64,000 nucleotides of DNA from Liolophura sinensis (taxonomy: Eukaryota; Mollusca; Polyplacophora; Chitonida; Chitonidae): positions 868,001 to 932,000 of the forward strand of contig NC_088301.1 of the NCBI RefSeq assembly GCF_032854445.1, read 5' to 3'. The first letter of the stretch is position 1; every line of letters begins with the position of its first letter. Made by a program: the position numbers and the translations under genes. This document shows positions 23,801 through 33,045 of the stretch, piece by piece. The notes under the pieces are model-generated. The model worked only from the letters and a program-made list of their open reading frames with translations, ran no database searches and was not told where the DNA came from.

Positions 23801-26800
23801 AAGACGTATCAGACACAAGACATATCACACACAAGGCATATCACACACAAGACGTATCACACACAAGATGTATCACACACAAGACGTATCAGACACAAGA
23901 TGTAACAGACACAAGACGTATCAGGTACAAGACGTATCACACACATGACGTATCAGACACAAGACGTATCAGACACAAGACGTATCACGTACAAGACGTA
24001 TCAGGTACAAGACGTATCAGACACAAGACGTATCAGACACAAGATGTATCAGGTACAAGATATATCAGACACAAGATGTATCAGACACAAGACATATCAA
24101 ACACAAGATGTATCACACACAAGACGTGTCACACATAAGTGATATCAAATGCAACAAAGGAATCTTTCAATACACAATAAAGTGGAAGCTCTAAAAATTT
24201 GGCTTTTTGTAAACATTTACTACTGTGTCGGTTACTTAAAAAACACTACAAATGTTTCCATGAAAATCACAAAATACAAGCAATCCTACGTACGTGTACG
24301 CAAAGATATCAAACAGACAAAAAACTACGACCTGGTTTAGGCATTTAATGTAACAGTAGTTATGGTTGACCACCTACCATTCACAAGGACGCAGCTGTCT
24401 GAAGGACTTAAAAGAGCTATCCATGCCAGCAAAGTCCCAAAATTTGACATTGTAGTCAAACCCTCCTGTGACAAGACGAGCTCCAGACGGGTCCAGGGCA
24501 AGAGCAGATACCTAAAAAGATAACAATAGTGTTTAGGTCTAGCTGGGAGAAACATCCATTGTCTTTCATAAATGGGCAGTTATCTCCCCTGAAGTACTGT
24601 CAAAATGTAATACTGGAACTGAAAGTACACCACATTCATCAGATGCCATGTGGAGAGCAGGGTCTCACCCTAAAACGTAACTGAAACATTTACGATCTAA
24701 GCTTCTTCTCTTCTTTATAGGGCATCAAAAGAGTTTTTAATGGCATAAGGAAAAAAGTCTAAACACTTGAACATCATAATTTAGACAACTGATCTATCAT
24801 CTATGTCCTTTACTTTATTTTGAAACTATCATGGCCGATTTATTGGGGATGTCGGAGCTATTGCAATTTTGTCCTTGTTTTCCATTTATTTCATTGATTC
24901 ATTCTGTACTCAATACTATTTCAGAACATCTGACCACTTACTGTTTTGTCCCCATGATCCAGCTCTGTCTCGTGACTTTCTGGAATACGACTTGTTAGGC
25001 CCTGGACAGACAAGGAAAATAACAAGTAACTACATTCTGTAGTACACTGCTACAAACCATCTTCCTGTCAGCAACATTAATACTTACTTTAGGCTTCGTA
25101 ATCACCTTTGCTTTACTGTACATATCAAAGTCTTAGGAAACCTACTCTTTTGACAACCGATGACATTAAGGCATGCATACTTCCACCAGGGCATTTTCAA
25201 CCAATCATTGATCGTCCCTTTCAAGTGTGTATTTCCTTGGTTCAAAGGACGTGCGCATTTGGATCCAATTTATTCCTTGAGGCAACATTATACAGTAATA
25301 AGCAGAGCTATGAACAGTGATCGATGGGCTTTCACTGAAACGAACAGGCAGCAGAAAATCAAAGCCGATCAATGTAGACTATGTTGTTGTCATTTTGCCA
25401 TTAATTTCTACCAAGCCTACTTGGCCTCAAAATGACCGTCCCCCTACAACCCTTAACACGTCGATGTGCAGGGACATATTATGCGCAAGCACATTAACAC
25501 CTAGCTGTGAAAAAAATTTATTTCATACACCGCATACTTCTCACGACAGCTACATCCCATGTTGTTTTGAACTTCTGTCAGTGTCAATAACAAAGGTTAT
25601 TAGACCATGAATCATGCGTACTTCTAAAGGAAAGTTCAGAGTTTTGAAGAGTTAATATAGCTCAGTAAATGTCAGACATCGCTCGCTTGATTACATGAAG
25701 ATGCTATAAACGAACCTGAGAGGAACCATAAAACAAGAATTCATAACCTTTTTTTTTTCTCATTAAACACAGTGGCCTTCAATTACAGCTGGCCTGCCTT
25801 ACATTAAGTCAGCAGCAAATGCCATAAGAAGCTAGGATATTTAACAAAGAAGACCAATGGTGTTGAAATGGTTCCTAAGTCAATTCCATGACTGTCATTA
25901 AATGGCTGGAAGTTTGCCATCTTAAGAGTTTTTGTCTTACCTCCTCCTCCTCCTCTTCACTATCCCCATCTTCATCCTCATCCTCACCCCTCTCTCTCTG
26001 TATGGACACTGCCCCTGACTGCCCTCTGCCTCCCTCCACACTCTTTCCATGGGACCTCTTCAGAGTGTGACCGCTCGAGTCAGGGGCCTTAAAGCCTGGG
26101 GGTAGTGGAGGACCCACCATGTCATCTTCAGGTGCCTCTGTCCGGCCAGTGGCTTTCTGTGCAGGTTTGGTACCTGGTGGAAGGGGAGGACCAATCATTT
26201 CATCCTCAGAGACACTGGAGTCTGAACCAGAGTCACTCTCAGAGTCAGATCCGCTACTGCTCGATGAGCTGGGCCCTTTGCCAGTTTTTACTGTGTCTTC
26301 TTTGTCTTCATCTGAAAAATGTGTTTGATTGATGTTTAACGCCATTATATACCCAAAACTTTTCACTTACAAGACAGTAATCAGGTTTTTGGTCAGAACA
26401 ACCCAGAGTGCGCAGAATAAACCATTATCATTTCCTAAGCACCTGTCACACTGCCTTAGACTTGCACGCAAAACTACGGCAACAGTAGTGAGAGATTTGT
26501 GACCTCAATGATCTTGGGCCTATTAGCTGAGAAAAACAGAACCGAAAGTATCCAATGAGCCAGCAAGAAATTAATGTCTTTAGGAAAAGTATAAATCTTT
26601 ATAAAACTATTTCATACAATCACAGAATGAAAAATAAACCAAGGAATGCTAACCCACTGCTTTTCATTTCATGTAGTCAAAGCCCTTTACAAAAGTGTAT
26701 TATTAAAATTATGTTTAGAAACCTTCCATAAGAATGAGCATATATGCACTATGAGTGCTGGGGTTTAATGTTATACTTTGCAACTTTTCAGTAATATGAC

Positions 26801-27415
26801 AACGAAGGAGTCTTTAGAGTAGGACTCTGCTGAAGGTGATGGGTTATCACTGCAAAGTGACAAATAAAACTATTCAAGTAGATCAGTCCTATAATCTATA
26901 AAATAGTATGTTGTAAGCATAATTCTTTTACCTAGTGATGGCTGTGATCTCTCCATGGCTGTTTTCTTGGCCTCCTCAAACATAGCCATGAAATCAAACG
27001 TCCGTGCTTTCTTTTTACTGCCTGACAATGTAAACAATAAGTCCAAATAACTCAAACACAAGTACTATGATAAGACTAATATTCACAGAGACAGTGATAA
27101 CGTTGCTCTACATGCTTGGTGAGCATGATGTTTTCATAAACTTCACCCACCTCAGAAAATCTTTTTGTGACTAGAAATGTCCATGCGTTGGCCTGTTTTT
27201 ATATTTACAGTGCACCTATTGTCTAATCTTAAACTATCTATATACTGTGATACATGTGTGTAATTGGAATAGCGATACTGTGATATTTCATTCCTCAATG
27301 CTACAAATATTTTTATCCAGTAATACCTTATTGAAGACATCTTTGTATGTAAATAACTCCAAAAAGCAAACAAGGTAACTTTCTTACCATCTTGTGTTGG
27401 GTCTTTATCAGCCAT
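11844..27415 (-). CDS. WDR70: WD repeat-containing protein 70, 16 coding exons
   Basis: Exons in transcript order: 27388-27415, 26932-27021, 25941-26311, 24942-25001, 24378-24511, 22918-23071, 22710-22786, 21861-22038, 21286-21385, 19041-19126, 16336-16474, 15560-15660, 14146-14225, 13322-13438, 12496-12664, 11844-11940 (TGA at 11844-11846). All junctions are GT/AG and phases agree; about 659 residues, as in vertebrates (about 654). WDR70 is a nuclear WD40 protein linked to CUL4-DDB1 ubiquitin ligase and histone H2B ubiquitination in DNA repair. Seen: N-terminal KKKARTFDFMAMFEEAKK, an acidic/serine stretch, two copies of a D-[DE]-M-[IV]-GPPLPPG motif, an E-run, then WD40 blades (VSALALDPSGARLVTGGFDY, TVRLWD, SIQIW, LKLWD), MTDCLFSPDDRLVVTG, and a C-terminus ending in an acidic E-run and KKAKLTQ. 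Exon 15 has a weak donor (GTTTGG). Exon 10 must be 85 nt to hold frame, while my coordinate count gives 86; check this base. Confidence in identity is very high. Confidence 0.96.
12807..13167 (+). mobile_element. Full-length tRNA-derived SINE with target duplication
   Basis: A 361-bp element in WDR70 intron 14, antisense to the gene. TCATACATGCC flanks it at 12796-12806 and 13168-13178. The head has RNA polymerase III promoter boxes: box A TAGCACAGTTGG (12818-12829) and box B GATCAATCC (12862-12870). A conserved body follows (GGATGACCCGTATCAGTATA onward) and the tail is a short ACTC microsatellite. The same body appears antisense at 5328, 35377 and 36515, and as a decayed fragment near 26752. 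I cannot name the family by sequence alone. Confidence 0.92.
14499..15621 (-). repeat. 84-bp satellite copied from the WDR70 exon 12 / intron 12 junction
   Basis: The unit holds about 60 nt of the 3' end of WDR70 exon 12, its GTGAGC splice donor and about 24 nt of the following intron. On the plus strand the donor block CTCACCTCTGAC recurs at 14631, 14715, 14799, 14883, 14967, 15051, 15135, 15219, 15303, 15387, 15471 and 15555. Every step is exactly 84 bp. The copy at 15555 is the native exon edge; the other eleven lie inside intron 12. A more diverged copy lies at 14499-14630. The exonic part still reads GSGKVKLYYDPKKSQ-like peptide in most copies. The upstream half of exon 12 (15622-15660) with its acceptor is not duplicated, so the copies are exon tails without heads. 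Confidence 0.95.
15870..16095 (+). repeat. Dispersed repeat with internal triplication
   Basis: Same family as 5841-5934, in WDR70 intron 11. The front block (GTGGGTTTCCCC, CTCTGCCC, TTTCCTCCCACC, ATAATGCTGGCC) is present three times in tandem with a spacing of about 57 bp. A single GAAATATTCTTG and (AAAT)n tail follows. Confidence 0.8.
16270..16329 (+). repeat. Dispersed repeat tail abutting the WDR70 exon 11 donor
   Basis: Carries AATATCCCTGAGTACGGCC, then CACCAATCAAATAAATAAAT. It ends within about 6 bp of the GT of the exon 11 donor (exon edge at 16336, minus strand). Confidence 0.75.
16498..18667. repeat. 53-bp minisatellite, about 41 copies, with palindromic core
   Basis: Occupies most of the proximal part of WDR70 intron 10 and starts about 24 bp from the exon 11 acceptor edge (16474). 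Each unit carries ACTACATGTAGT, a perfect 12-base palindrome, plus the variable segment CACC(A/C)GGT(G/A)CACA(C/A)CCG. Between about 17300 and 17720 the variants cycle every three units, giving a 159-bp higher-order repeat. Length variation between units is almost absent; differences are substitutions. Confidence 0.96.
18668..21285. other. WDR70 intron sequence around exon 10
   Basis: Apart from exon 10 (19041-19126), the stretch is unique AT-rich intron sequence. I see no repeat, RNA gene or second coding region in it. Confidence 0.55.
22095..22183. repeat. 15-bp minisatellite (AAGTGAGGTGATCGT)
   Basis: Six tandem copies of a 15-bp unit in WDR70 intron 7, varying at two positions. Confidence 0.9.
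22371..22556. repeat. 26-bp minisatellite (GTTAACCTTAAGGACACTCA...)
   Basis: Seven tandem copies of a 26-bp unit in WDR70 intron 7. Units carry either GTTAACCTTAAGGACA or GTTAACCTGAAAGACA. Confidence 0.9.
23074..24139. repeat. 14-bp minisatellite (ACACAAGACGTATC), about 75 copies
   Basis: Fills most of WDR70 intron 5. The first unit lies immediately beside the exon 6 acceptor (exon edge 23071, with AG at 23072-23073), so the last bases of the intron, including the region where the pyrimidine tract should be, are repeat-like. Positions 1-4 alternate CACA, GACA, GGTA and AACA, and CGT alternates with TGT or CAT. Long reading frames such as YQTQDVSHTRHITHK arise because the unit lacks stop codons. 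Confidence 0.96.
25002..25940. other. WDR70 intron 3; no feature recognised
   Basis: Unique sequence. A few short open frames near 25.1-25.6 kb have no family resemblance and no splice support. Confidence 0.5.
26317..26352 (-). repeat. Dispersed-repeat tail at the WDR70 exon 3 acceptor
   Basis: On the minus strand, GGCGTTAAACATCAATCAAA leads directly into ACATTTTTCAG, the 3' splice site of exon 3. It resembles the GGCGTAAAACACCAATCAAA tail of the dispersed family with few mismatches. Confidence 0.55.
26752..26835 (-). mobile_element. Decayed SINE fragment, antisense
   Basis: Contains GAGTGCTGGGGTTTAATG, TTTTCAGTAATATGACAACG and AAGGAGTCTTTAGAG. These correspond with scattered mismatches to the tail half of the SINE at 12807-13167. 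It lies in WDR70 intron 2. Confidence 0.75.
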
Positions 27416-27610
27416 ACTTTACTGTTCAATACTGGCTCAAAGGTGGTTGAAAAGGGGCAATTCCTTCTGCAAAAGAGATACTGATATAATGATGGTATTA
27501 AAAATAAGTTTTATTACCACTGAAAAAGTCTTCAAAATGACATTGTCAGGTTACACAGACATTTGTCCACAGCATTTCTATACCTTTCAATTAAAGCTTT
27601 GAATTCCTGG

Positions 27611-27799
27611 ACGTGTTTAATTCATTGTTTGATGGTGGCCTAATGCTATACTCCTGGATGAATCACTCTTGACATGTGTTTAATTCATTGTTTGATGGTG
27701 GCCTAATGCCATACTCCTGGATGAATCACTCTTGACATGTGTTTAATTCATTGTTTGATGGTGGCCTAATGCTATGCTCCTGGAAGAATCACTCATAAT
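27611..27799. repeat. 63-bp tandem triplication
   Basis: Three near-identical copies of a 63-bp unit starting GTGTTTAATTCATTGTTTGA at 27613, 27676 and 27739. It lies in the presumed 5' UTR intron of WDR70. Confidence 0.92.
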
Positions 27800-28170
27800 G
27801 ATGACATTCAGGTTTATGCCTTTTTCCAGGCACCTCCTGACTTGAAGTCGGGAACAAGCCAACAGGGCCTGGGTTTATTGGTCATGGAATAATCTACAGC
27901 ACACGGGAGACAAAGCCGGTGACAGTTACGCTTGCACAAATTTGAACAGTCACCTTTGTTGAATAGGCCACAAGCTATGTCAAGAACAAACAAAAACCAA
28001 GACACAAAATGTCTGACGACTTCAGCAAATGTACACTGTTCATCAAAAATTATACTTCAGTTAATCTACACACTGTGTTAGTTGTTTCTTTTTAGCTGAC
28101 CTCTCTGAAATGCGCTCTATCATTCCAGTCTTAGCAAGAACCAAGCGTCAGATTTAATTTCCAAATAAAC

Positions 28171-28494
28171 TGGGTTGATCTAAAGACCGGAAAATCAGAT
28201 CGGACTAGTGTAAAGACTGGACTAGAGTGGAATCAGCTGTATGTAACATGGAAAATACTGAGAGGACATCCATAAATAAGCCCAGTTCAGAGAGAACACA
28301 TTTCAGGCTATTTCAGGGAATAATGACATGTTGCACATTTCTGGATAGCCTGAAATGTGCTCTCTCTGAATCAGGCTCATTCCTGAGGTCCACTCAGTAG
28401 TTTCCATGTTAAGGTCACCTATATGAAGCTGACCCCACCCTAGTCCAGTCTTTACACTGGTCTGGTCCTTTATTTCGGTCTTTAAGCCAACCCA
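28171..28494. mobile_element. Foldback / palindromic MITE-like element, arms about 150 bp
   Basis: The left arm (about 28171-28316) and the reverse complement of the right arm (about 28343-28494) align throughout. Shared blocks include GGTTG, then TAAAGACCG, GTGTAAAGACTGGACTAG, AACATGGAAA, and GAGCACATTTCAGGCTAT with one mismatch. A spacer of under 30 bp separates the arms. The transcript of the region would fold into a long hairpin. There is no coding sequence. No clear target duplication could be assigned. Confidence 0.85.
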
Positions 28495-28860
28495 CAAAAA
28501 TTCCATTCATCACATGCCTGACTGAGCCAAAAGGAATTTAAAAAGTGTTAAAGATTAAATGTTGCTCTGAGCCCATAGAACTCTATTTCTACTAATAATA
28601 CTATTAATTCTGATTTAATTTTCAGTGAAGTGAATTCTGTGAAACTAGGCAGAATCTAGCCTAATGAAGTAGATGTAGGCCTACCGTTAGCATACAACGT
28701 CAAATTCATTAGGCTGGACAGAATCATTTGACGGTGTTTGATTTGTATCCCTTTAGATCCGAGGTTTAGACTTACGCGTTTATTTCAGCCTGTAATCTTC
28801 CCATCACTTACCAACACCATGGTTAGCGGCAACACAAGGCTGGCAATCCAATTTCTCCCC

Positions 28861-29934
28861 GAAATATGATGCTGATTTCCACAGTTGTTATTGTTGTTGT
28901 TGTTTCAAAACGTCCACCAAGCTTTAATGATGACTATAATATAATTCATTTACAGTCTTTTCTGTAACAATGTATCACATCGCCACATATACAACTAGTG
29001 GCTTCAACAGCAACGAAGAATCTAAATTACGTTGAATTCATTCAAGAGAACAATACGCTCTCGTTCAGACGACGTTCTCGTTTGCCGCACGAGTCATTTA
29101 TTACCTTCAACGAAGAAGATCTATCCTGGGTCAGTATCCTGACGACAGATTAGACATTCTACAGTAGGTCACTGGTACTACAGCGGTTACTGTAAACTTC
29201 CTACGAATAGTAAGTTACGGGTACCCACTTATATATAAACATGTTTTTCACACTGTCGTAGTGAATTCTAATGGGAGTTAAATATTCATACTGTACTGAT
29301 GTTGTTGTTCTTATTTCTAAACGAACAGGTCACGCTTAATGTAAATAAATATCGACTCATGGTTTGGGATTATTGTCCTAATTAACCTTCATTCTGGTTC
29401 TGGTTCCCATGCTTGTGGGTCAGGTACTACCAGACTAATATTCAGGCTGTATATTTTCTCAAAAATAATACCGTTTTTTATGAGTAAAAATATTTTCTTC
29501 CTTACTTTTTATATTATTTTCTTCAGATTTTATTGAGAAAATAAAGAACCCCATACGAGAAATGGTTACATTATTGCAAAGTACGGAAGCAGAATCAGAA
29601 AGAAGGCGGCCAGTGATCGAGGTGAACGGTTCGAATCCATTTCTCGCGGTTTTAAGTCAAGAGGTTTGGCGAACATGTCCAGCAGAGTGCGTTAGTTTTC
29701 CCTGACCTATCCTCGATTTTCAAATACATATAAATTATAAAATGTAATTTATAATATACATTTCGCGTGGAATACAAGCCGATCTTCGAAACGTTTAACT
29801 GTGTGTTACGAAATGATATAGCAATGTCCGTCATGCCTAGTCCGTCATGCCTAGATTTGTACATATATATGTGGAATTATAGGCTTAAGTGGTGTCCAAA
29901 ATGGTAACGGGTAACGTGTGAAAAGAACAGGAAC
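28861..29934. other. Upstream of WDR70; possible tRNA-like remnant near 29560-29650
   Basis: Mostly unique AT-rich sequence. Around 29632 a perfect box B-type motif, GGTTCGAATCC, is followed by CCATTTCTCG. The reverse complement of that, CGAGAAATGG, lies about 70 bp upstream near 29557-29566. This resembles the ends of a tRNA fold, but no credible D-arm/box A can be placed, so I do not call a tRNA. Confidence 0.3.
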
Positions 29935-30156
29935 AGAAAACACAGAAGGCCTATTGTGTAGGTCTACACACGTTTGTCTGTGAACAGGAAAAGAAATCGC
30001 AGAAGGCCTGTTGTATAGATCTACACACGTTTGTCTGTGAACAGGAAAAGAAAACACAGAAGGCCTAGCGTATAGATCTACACACGTTTGTCTGTGAACA
30101 GGAAAAGAAAACACAGAAGGCCTAGCGTATAGATCTACACACGTTTGTCTGTGACG
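29935..30156. repeat. 57-bp minisatellite, four copies
   Basis: Units of 56-57 bp with GAAGGCCT at 29945, 30002, 30059 and 30115, each followed by TCTACACACGTTTGTCTGTG. Confidence 0.93.
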
Positions 30157-31384
30157 TGTTGGGGATGTGGGTCACTACATACAGGCTAACTGGTCCGGAT
30201 CGGGCGTGAGGCCGGCTCCCAATTAGCTACCATACCGTATGGTGTGAGGCATGTACAATTCACGTCACGCCCCGATATTATCGTGCTGGGTAACAGTTAA
30301 CAATAGCTTGGTACGCAATGTTACCACCGGAAATGCTCCAGTAATGTCCACAACATGCAGCCTGAGCTTGTCCTCTTGACAATTCGACTGAATGTTTTCC
30401 GGGTTTCCAACTTGGTACCCCGTCTGTATAACCTAACATATACTCAACGTAAACATTGTATAAGAATAAAATACGGTAGCCCATTAGTGCATTTTGTATT
30501 GCTTTGAAACCTATCATTATAAACAAAGGATCTGAAGTACATGCCAAAGAACTTGAAGTACATGCTACAAGATCTGAAGTACAGGCCAAAGGACTTGAAG
30601 CCAAAGCACATTAACGCAGAAAACAAAAGCATTTTACATAAAATTGATAAATTCTTCGAAAAACAGCGAAAAACGTTTTCCCCGCGGTGGAAAGCCTTTT
30701 ACCCCTGTGGAAAGCTTTTATCCGCGGAAAAAAGGTTTACGCCGCGGAGAAAACGTTTTTAGCTGTTAAAATGTTAAAAAGTCTTCACAAGTTAATATTT
30801 GCATGACCAGTATTTGACGCTCAGTTGCCATACTTACACCATTGTACTGGTGAGTGTATCCGCACGCGCTGCCTTTGATAAGGGAATGTTTGTTTTGCTA
30901 CTAGATTATGAATGTAGGATGAAATATCGTGCTGGCCAAATGCATCCAACTCAACGCGCATTAATTGAGCTCACTAAGTCATGGCTGTTAGCTAATGGAA
31001 GTAAAGAAATATTTTATGATGGAAAGTATATCTTAACAAGTTGGGATTTTATGAAAACACATTCATAATTTTGGCAAGTACAAATAGATTAAAGGCATGA
31101 AAATCCAAACTGACATGTTGCAGCTGAAAGCATGATCTGACAATGTTAAAACATTTTCAAACTCTTTACTAAAACATAGCGAGATCAGCCAAAGGGATTC
31201 GCTGAAGAATAAGTCCATCAAAAACTAGAGGAAAATGGTAAAGCATGAGTTAGAGATGTTCTGGTCAGACAACACCTGAAAAAGTTCATTCGTGTAGACG
31301 ATCATAAAGTTTTCAATGCCAGAAAATATCAAATACTGAGGATTTAAACAAATAAATACACTTTCCAGCTTCACCGAACTCAGG
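30157..31384. other. Intergenic; short local repeats only
   Basis: At 30530-30604 there are four copies of an 18-20 bp unit (GATCTGAAGTACATGCCAAA-like). At about 30665-30760 there are degenerate GGAAAG and CCGCGG-containing repeats. The open frame ending at 31068 has no recognisable family and no splice support. Confidence 0.5.
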
Positions 31385-32062
31385 CAACAGCGGTAGATAA
31401 AAGGGGGATGGGAAAACCACTGTATGGTGTTTGGATGGAAGAGACGTTGAAGATGACAGGCGGGAGGGGAAACCACTGTATTGTGTTTGGATGGAAGAGA
31501 CGTTGAAGATGACAGGTGGGAGGGGAAACCACTGTATGGTGTTTGGCTGGAAGAGACGTTGAAGATGACAGGCGGGAGGGTAACCACTGTATGGTGTTTG
31601 GCTGGAAGAGACGTTGAAGGTGACAGGCGGAAGGGAAACCACTGTATGGTGTTTGGCTGGAAGAGAGGTTGAAGATGACAGGCGGGAGGGTAACCACTGT
31701 ATGGTGTTTGGCTGGAAGAGACGTTGAAGGTGACAGGCGGGAGGGGAAACCACTGTATGGTGTTTGGCTGGAAGAGGCGTTGAAGATGACAGGCGGGAGG
31801 GGAAACCACTGTATGGTGTTTGGCTGGAAGAAACGTTGAAGATGACAGGCGGGAGCGGAAACCACTGTATGGGTTTACCTGGGAGAGACGTGGAAGATGA
31901 CAGCTGGGAGGGGAACCACTGTGTGGTGTTTTGGCTGGAAGAGACGTTGAACCTGACAGGCGGGAGGGAAACCACTGTATGGTGTATGACTGGAAGAGAC
32001 GTTGTAGGTGACAGGCGGGAGGGGAAACAACTGTATGGTGTTTGGCTGGAAGAGACGATGTA
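31385..32062. repeat. 55-57-bp minisatellite, about 12 copies
   Basis: The unit runs from ACCACTGTATGGTGTTTGG through GAAGAGACGTTGAAGATGAC to AGGCGGGAGGG. Because the unit length is not a multiple of three, all three minus frames stay open across it and give long, mutually shifted repeat peptides. These are not genes. Confidence 0.95.
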
Positions 32063-32784
32063 GGTGGGACAGAAATTGCCGAAAGAGTACAATTACTGGG
32101 AAACAAAGGCCTAAAAATATCAACTCTGTTTAAGAAACTTACATTTTCCCAATGGGAATTCATTTTATCTTCCAACTAACCTGAAAATAGTGGAACTCTA
32201 AGATTCATGTAAAATCAGTATCACTCAAACACAGAAATTTCTTGTGCATGAGAATATTTCCCCTTCAATAAATAGTTGAATGCGGTTGAATTGTTTAGCC
32301 ACTGCATTTGCCCGTGGTCTACCGGAATTAGGGGCCTGTGTGGAATGTTGTCTGCACTCTAAATCCTGGAACAGCCACGTGAGACGAGTTGTTCAGATCC
32401 GACCAATAAGACGGTAAAACTGGCCAGTCTAGCAGGGATAACCGAGGAAACTAATGAACTCTGGAAGTGTACGCCTAATGTCCCAGACATGAAAGGCTGG
32501 TGGGGGGGGGGGGGTGCAGGGTGTGCAGGCGACGCCAACGTTCTGCATGGCGTCACTTCAGCATGGCGTTCCTGCGAGACTGCGAGACGTCGATCTTCAT
32601 ACATTAAAAACACAGTGCCGATTTTGGCCCCAAAATAGGCGTTTTTGATCGAGAAGTACATCGAGTTATTACTAAGCAACCATCTATTCTATGGCTGTAT
32701 CCCTTAATGGGCGCTTCGACAATGTTTTAAACTTCTGATTCGGAAAATTTACAGAATGATGCTGGGATGATGAAATTTGCACTT
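32063..32784. other. No gene recognised; one G-tract
   Basis: Unique sequence with a poly-G tract near 32500-32514. No coding feature is supported. Confidence 0.5.
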
Positions 32785-33045
32785 TCCTGTCTCTGGGACC
32801 GATTCTCTGTCTTGCCATTACACTTTCTTATCGTATCTACCTGGGGCCAATTCTCCACCTTGCCTTTACACTTTTTTATGGTTTCTCTCCGGGACCGATT
32901 CTCCACATTGCCAGGTCCTTTCCACTGTCTTATCGTATCTCTCTGAGGCCGATTCTTTACCTTACCGTACCAGGTCCTTTACACTTTCTTATCGTATCTC
33001 TCTGGGACCGATTCTTCACCTTACCGTGCATGCCAGGTCCTTTGT
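32785..33045. repeat. Degenerate tandem repeat, about five units of 50-60 bp
   Basis: Units share TCTCTGGGACCGATTCT, CACCTTGCC or CACCTTACC, and ACACTTTCTTATCGTATCTC. Later units gain a CAGGTCCTTT insertion. Confidence 0.85.

Larger units (their letters stand above)
27416..28860 (-). other. Probable WDR70 5' UTR: short leader, intron, upstream non-coding exon
   Basis: Upstream of the ATG the minus strand has a good acceptor (CTCTTTTGCAG, exon edge at 27466). This gives a 51-nt leader segment, so a further exon must lie upstream. A consensus donor, GTTG followed by GTAAGTG, has its exon edge at 28812. Joining the two makes a plausible 5' UTR with an intron of about 1.35 kb that holds the 63-bp repeat and the foldback element. 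The upstream exon contains an ATG that, after splicing, opens a 12-codon upstream reading frame ending before the main ATG. The exon's 5' limit is unknown; 28860 is only nominal. Confidence 0.45.

Noticed and set aside
23068..24142. Long plus-strand frames of about 65-260 codons (YQTQDVSHTR peptides)
   Set aside because: They are translations of a stop-free 14-bp satellite, open in all three frames and located in a WDR70 intron.
30799..31068. 89-codon frame ending in FMKTHS
   Set aside because: The peptide looks non-repetitive, but I recognise no family and see no splice support, so it is left uncalled.
31225..32175. Minus-strand frame of 316 codons and its shifted companions
   Set aside because: Three overlapping frames with the same repeated peptide come from a 55-57-bp satellite; no gene-like termini or family resemblance.
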